Positions 37,484 to 40,465 of a stretch of DNA of 40,465 bases are shown in pieces. Position 1 is the stretch's first letter. The number at the start of each line of letters is the position of its first letter. The stretch spans positions 1 through 40,465 of the forward strand of contig NZ_SSOJ01000166.1 of assembly GCF_029871205.1 (NCBI RefSeq), written 5' to 3'. Source of the stretch: Pseudomonas sp. BN417 (GTDB lineage: Bacteria > Pseudomonadota > Gammaproteobacteria > Pseudomonadales > Pseudomonadaceae). Below the pieces are notes generated by a model. It was not told where the DNA came from and ran no database searches. It saw nothing but the letters and a program-made list of their open reading frames with translations. The position numbers and the translations under genes were made by a program.

Positions 37484-37525
37484 ACATCGGGCACGTCATC
37501 GCGAAAGCGATGACGTGCCCGATGT
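37484..37525 (+). other. Perfect 19-bp hairpin with GAAA loop upstream of dnaB
   Basis: Bases 37484-37502 are exactly complementary to 37507-37525, with the tetraloop GAAA between them. It ends 28 bases before the dnaB start. The following CTTTCTACCCC is a poor T run. It may be a terminator for the rpsF operon, an element controlling dnaB translation, or a protein-binding palindrome. Confidence 0.75.
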
Positions 37526-37553
37526 CTTTCTACCCCAAGATTTTTCCGAGCCC

Positions 37554-38948
37554 ATGAACGATATCTCCGTCCCGGAACAGTTCGACCTGCAAACCTCCGC
37601 CCTGAAAGTGCCACCGCACTCCATCGAGGCCGAGCAGGCCGTCCTCGGGGGCCTGATGCTGGACAACAACGCCTGGGAGCGCGTGCTCGACCAGGTGTCC
37701 GACGGCGACTTCTATCGCCACGATCATCGGCTGATCTTCCGCGCCATCTACAAGCTGGCCGAGCGCAACATGCCGTTCGATGTGGTCACCCTGTCCGAGC
37801 AACTGGACAAGGAAGGGCAGTTGCCCCAGGTCGGTGGCCTGGCCTACCTCGGCGAACTGGCGAAGAACACCCCGTCGGTGGCCAACATCAAGGCCTACGC
37901 CCAGATCATTCGCGAGCGCGCCACACTGCGCCAGCTGATCGGCATCAGCACCGACATTGCCGACAGCGCCTATTCGCCCCAGGGGCGGACCGGGGAAGAG
38001 ATCCTCGACGAAGCCGAGCGGCTGATCTTCCAGATCGCCGAGGCGCGGCCCAAGACCGGCGGTCCGGTGGGCATCAACGACATCCTGGTCAAGGCCATCG
38101 ACCGCATCGACGAGCTGTTCAACAACGGCGATGCCATCACCGGCCTTTCCACCGGCTTCAACGACCTGGACAACCTGACCAGCGGCCTGCAGCCGGCCGA
38201 CATGATCATCGTCGCCGGCCGTCCGTCCATGGGTAAGACCACCTTCGCGATGAACCTGGTGGAAAACGCCCTGATGCGCAGTGACAAGGCGATCCTGGTG
38301 TATTCCCTGGAGATGCCCTCCGAATCCATCGTGATTCGTATGCTCGCGTCCCTCGGGCGCATCGACCAGACCAAGGTCCGTGCCGGCCGCCTGGACGACG
38401 ATGATTGGCCGCGCCTGACTTCCGCAGTCAACTTGCTCAATGACCGCAAGTTGTTCATCGATGACACTGCTGGCATCTCGCCCTCCGAGATGCGCGCCCG
38501 TACCCGCCGCCTGGCGCGCGAGCACGGCGAGATTGGCCTGATCATGGTCGACTACCTGCAGCTGATGCAGATTCCCGGTTCCAGCGGCGACAGCCGTGTG
38601 AACGAGATCTCCGAGATCTCGCGCTCGCTGAAAGCCCTGGCCAAGGAGTTCAACTGCCCGGTGATCGCCTTGTCCCAGCTGAACCGGGGACTCGAACAGC
38701 GCCCGAACAAGCGCCCGATCAACTCCGACCTGCGCGAATCCGGGGCGATCGAGCAGGACGCCGACATCATCCTGTTCGTGTACCGCGACGAGGTTTACCA
38801 CCCCGAGACCGAGTTCAAGGGCGTGGCCGAGATCATCATCGGCAAACAGCGTAACGGTCCACTGGGTACCGCGCGGCTGGCCTTCCTCGGCAAGTACTCG
38901 CGCTTCGAGAACCTCGCGCCGGGTGCCTACCAGTTCGACGACGAATAA
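37554..38948 (+). CDS. dnaB: Replicative DNA helicase DnaB
   Basis: The hexameric helicase that unwinds DNA at the replication fork. The protein has 464 residues: an N-terminal DnaG-interacting domain (about 20-125), a linker, and a RecA-like C-terminal domain with Walker A GRPSMGKTT (222-230, Lys228), Walker B LIMVDYLQLM and the H4 motif region RESGAIEQDADIILF. No intein is present. The ATG at 37554 gives MNDISVPEQ, close to the P. aeruginosa start; an open frame upstream runs through the hairpin and is not used. The ribosome binding site is weak. Confidence 0.97.
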   Translation: MNDISVPEQFDLQTSALKVPPHSIEAEQAVLGGLMLDNNAWERVLDQVSDGDFYRHDHRLIFRAIYKLAERNMPFDVVTLSEQLDKEGQLPQVGGLAYLGELAKNTPSVANIKAYAQIIRERATLRQLIGISTDIADSAYSPQGRTGEEILDEAERLIFQIAEARPKTGGPVGINDILVKAIDRIDELFNNGDAITGLSTGFNDLDNLTSGLQPADMIIVAGRPSMGKTTFAMNLVENALMRSDKAILVYSLEMPSESIVIRMLASLGRIDQTKVRAGRLDDDDWPRLTSAVNLLNDRKLFIDDTAGISPSEMRARTRRLAREHGEIGLIMVDYLQLMQIPGSSGDSRVNEISEISRSLKALAKEFNCPVIALSQLNRGLEQRPNKRPINSDLRESGAIEQDADIILFVYRDEVYHPETEFKGVAEIIIGKQRNGPLGTARLAFLGKYSRFENLAPGAYQFDDE

Positions 38949-38966
38949 GCTGCAGATCAATGAATG

Positions 38967-39000
38967 CGGGCGCCCAGGCGGTATGATGGGCGCCCGTTTT
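38967..39000 (+). terminator. Rho-independent terminator of dnaB
   Basis: The arms CGGGCGCCCA and TGGGCGCCCG enclose a ten-base loop, followed by TTTTCGTT. It lies 19 bases before the alr start, so alr may have its own promoter or depend on readthrough. Confidence 0.8.
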
Positions 39001-39019
39001 CGTTCATGAGCCCGCCGCA

Positions 39020-40096
39020 ATGCGCCCGCTGATCGCCGCCGTCGACCTTTCCGCCATTCGCCACAATTACGCCGTCGCCAAGCGCTGCGCGCCGGGCCGG
39101 CAGGCCTTCGCGGTGGTCAAGGCGAATGCCTATGGCCATGGCGTGCGCGAGGTGGTCAGCAGCTTGCACGGTGAGGCGGACGGCTATGCCGTGGCTTGCC
39201 TGGAAGAGGCCGCCGAGGTTCGCGCCCTGGATGACCAGGCCCGGGTACTGCTGCTGGAAGGCTGCTTCGAGCCGGCCGAGTACCAGCTGGCCGCCCAGCT
39301 TGGGCTGGACCTGGTGGTGCAGGGACAGGAACAGGCCGAAGCCCTGCTCGCTGCCGGGCTGGCGCGGCCGCTGAACGTCTGGCTCAAGCTGGACTCCGGC
39401 ATGCACCGCCTGGGTTTCACCGCGGACGATCTGCGCCGCTGGCACGGGCGCCTGCGCGACGCCGCCCAGGTGGCCGAACTCAACCTGATCAGCCACTTCG
39501 CCTGCGCCGACCTTCGCGGCCACGAACTCAACGAAGCGCAGCTGGAGGCCTTCCTCGATCTGCTGACCCTGGACTTCGACCAGCGCAGCCTGGCCAACTC
39601 GGCGGCGATCCTGACTATCCCCGCCGCCCACATGGACTGGCTACGCCCCGGCATCATGCTCTACGGTGCTTCGCCCTTCGCCGACCTCAGCGCCGCCGAA
39701 CTGGGCCTGAAGCCCGCCATGAGCCTCAGTGCCCAACTGATCGCCGTGCGTGAGATCGCCGCGGGGGAATGCGTGGGCTACGGCGCCACCTGGGAGGCGG
39801 CCCGACCGTCACGCATCGGGACCGTCAGCTGCGGCTATGCCGACGGCTACCCGCGCCACGCGCCCAGCGGCACCCCGGTGGTGGTCAATGGCCGCCGCGT
39901 ACCCCTGGTTGGCCGCGTTTCCATGGACATGCTGGCGGTGGACCTGAGCGACATGCCGCAAGCCCGGGTAGGCGACCCGGTGGAGCTCTGGGGCGCCCAG
40001 CTGCCGGTCGACGAACTGGCCCAGGCCTGCGGCACCATCGGCTACGAGCTGCTGACCAAGGTCACCGCGCGGGTGCCGCGGCGCTATCTGGCCTGA
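39020..40096 (+). CDS. alr: Alanine racemase (PLP-dependent)
   Basis: Interconverts L- and D-alanine, supplying D-alanine for peptidoglycan. The protein has 358 residues. The PLP lysine is Lys34 in VVKANAYGHG. The second catalytic base, Tyr254, lies in CVGYGATW. HFACAD at about 159 and GRVSMDM near 299 are also typical. No signal peptide is seen, so this is the cytoplasmic biosynthetic type (Alr); pseudomonads have a second racemase, DadX, elsewhere. The ribosome binding site is weak. No clear terminator follows; the next 369 bases hold only repeats. Confidence 0.95.
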   Translation: MRPLIAAVDLSAIRHNYAVAKRCAPGRQAFAVVKANAYGHGVREVVSSLHGEADGYAVACLEEAAEVRALDDQARVLLLEGCFEPAEYQLAAQLGLDLVVQGQEQAEALLAAGLARPLNVWLKLDSGMHRLGFTADDLRRWHGRLRDAAQVAELNLISHFACADLRGHELNEAQLEAFLDLLTLDFDQRSLANSAAILTIPAAHMDWLRPGIMLYGASPFADLSAAELGLKPAMSLSAQLIAVREIAAGECVGYGATWEAARPSRIGTVSCGYADGYPRHAPSGTPVVVNGRRVPLVGRVSMDMLAVDLSDMPQARVGDPVELWGAQLPVDELAQACGTIGYELLTKVTARVPRRYLA

Positions 40097-40140
40097 GGCC
40101 TTACGAAAACGGGGGCCAGACGTTCTGCGTGCTTAGGCTT

Positions 40141-40175
40141 CCCTCACCCCAGCTCTCTTCCGGAGGGAGAGGGGG
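40141..40175. repeat. REP-like palindromic repeat
   Basis: CCCTCACCCC, a CTCTCTTCC/GGAGGGAGAG palindrome and a run of G. It resembles the palindrome at 148-188 near the other window end. It lies 45 bases after the alr stop and might serve as an mRNA 3' hairpin. Confidence 0.6.
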
Positions 40176-40205
40176 TTAACCGTGCGGTCAGGTGCTTTGC
40201 TGTTG

Positions 40206-40240
40206 GGGCGAATTCATTGGCTATGTCTGCATTAAGTGTT
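40206..40240. repeat. Short dispersed repeat (GGGGCGAATTCATT type)
   Basis: GGGGCGAATTCATT equals the core found after fimX (3313-3326, opposite strand). The adjoining GGCTATGTCTGC equals the complement of bases 255-270. The window thus holds three partial copies. Confidence 0.5.
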
Positions 40241-40284
40241 GCTAGAAGGTCATGAGCCAAGCGGCTTTTCGAGCCCGCTTGCAG

Positions 40285-40465
40285 TTTCTGTTTCGCCTCC
40301 CGGCGAGTCTCTTTTTTCAGTCGCCAAAAAAGAAACCAAAAAGGCTTGCCCCTACATCCGGCCCGGCTGCGCCGGGTCCCCTCGCTCCATCGCCGCTCCG
40401 GAGGCCCGGCGTGAGGGGCCATCCATGGCCCCGCACGCCTCTCGCGGCATCCATGCCGCTCGTCC
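40285..40465. repeat. Dispersed intergenic repeat, right window end
   Basis: No gene is seen from 40097 to the end. This segment contains an A-rich part with TCGCCAAAAAAGAAACC, then a GC-rich part with nested hairpins such as GGGGCCATCCATGGCCCC. The last 32 bases equal bases 1-32 of the window. The whole looks like a dispersed repeat that continues beyond the end. Confidence 0.6.

Overview
The window is a stretch of Pseudomonas core chromosome. The evidence is high GC coding sequence, a gene order that I recognise as the P. aeruginosa PA4961 to PA4930 neighbourhood (serB, fimX, psd, rhdA, motAB, rsgA, orn, queG, nnr, tsaE, amiB, mutL, miaA, hfq, hflXKC, hisZ, purA, tRNA-Leu, rnr, rlmB, rpsF, rpsR, rplI, dnaB, alr), and protein details such as the rhodanese catalytic Cys230 and a degenerate FimX. 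A chemotaxis receptor between purA and the tRNA genes, a duplicated tRNA-Leu and the types of dispersed repeat suggest a non-aeruginosa pseudomonad. I cannot name the species.

Layout. Bases 1-361 are non-coding repeats. Bases 362-11040 are mostly on the minus strand: an AhpA/YtjB-like membrane protein divergent from serB, then the c-di-GMP/type IV pilus proteins FimX and FimW, psd, rhdA and an HDOD-domain protein. Two related repeat elements in opposite orientation flank rhdA. Bases 11041-14790 hold motAB behind a flagellar-type (FliA) promoter, rsgA on the minus strand, and orn. Bases 14825-28934 hold queG (minus), then a long plus-strand run: nnr-tsaE-amiB-mutL-miaA-hfq-hflX-hflK-hflC-DUF2065-hisZ-purA. 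Bases 28935-31630 hold a chemotaxis receptor behind a second FliA-type promoter, then two identical tRNA-Leu(CAG) genes on the minus strand with their own promoter. Bases 31595-40096 hold rnr-rlmB, the ribosomal operon rpsF-rpsR-DUF2232-rplI with a structured leader, dnaB and alr. Bases 40097-40465 are repeats again, and the last 32 bases equal the first 32.

How the genes work together. Three themes recur. The first is surface behaviour and motility (fimX, fimW, motAB, the receptor, and Orn, which degrades the c-di-GMP product pGpG). The second is RNA and translation quality (orn, queG, tsaE, miaA, hfq, rnr, rlmB, rsgA, hflX, tRNA-Leu, rpsF/rpsR/rplI). The third is envelope and genome maintenance (psd, amiB, alr, hflKC, mutL, dnaB).

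I see no phage, CRISPR, toxin-antitoxin or biosynthetic island, and no undescribed multi-gene system. What stands out is between the genes: a family of inverted-repeat elements whose ends sit on stop codons at four loci, a perfect 19-bp hairpin upstream of dnaB, an S6:S18-type leader on rpsF, two FliA promoters, and a possible degenerate nucleotide-cyclase-like domain in the AhpA-like protein.
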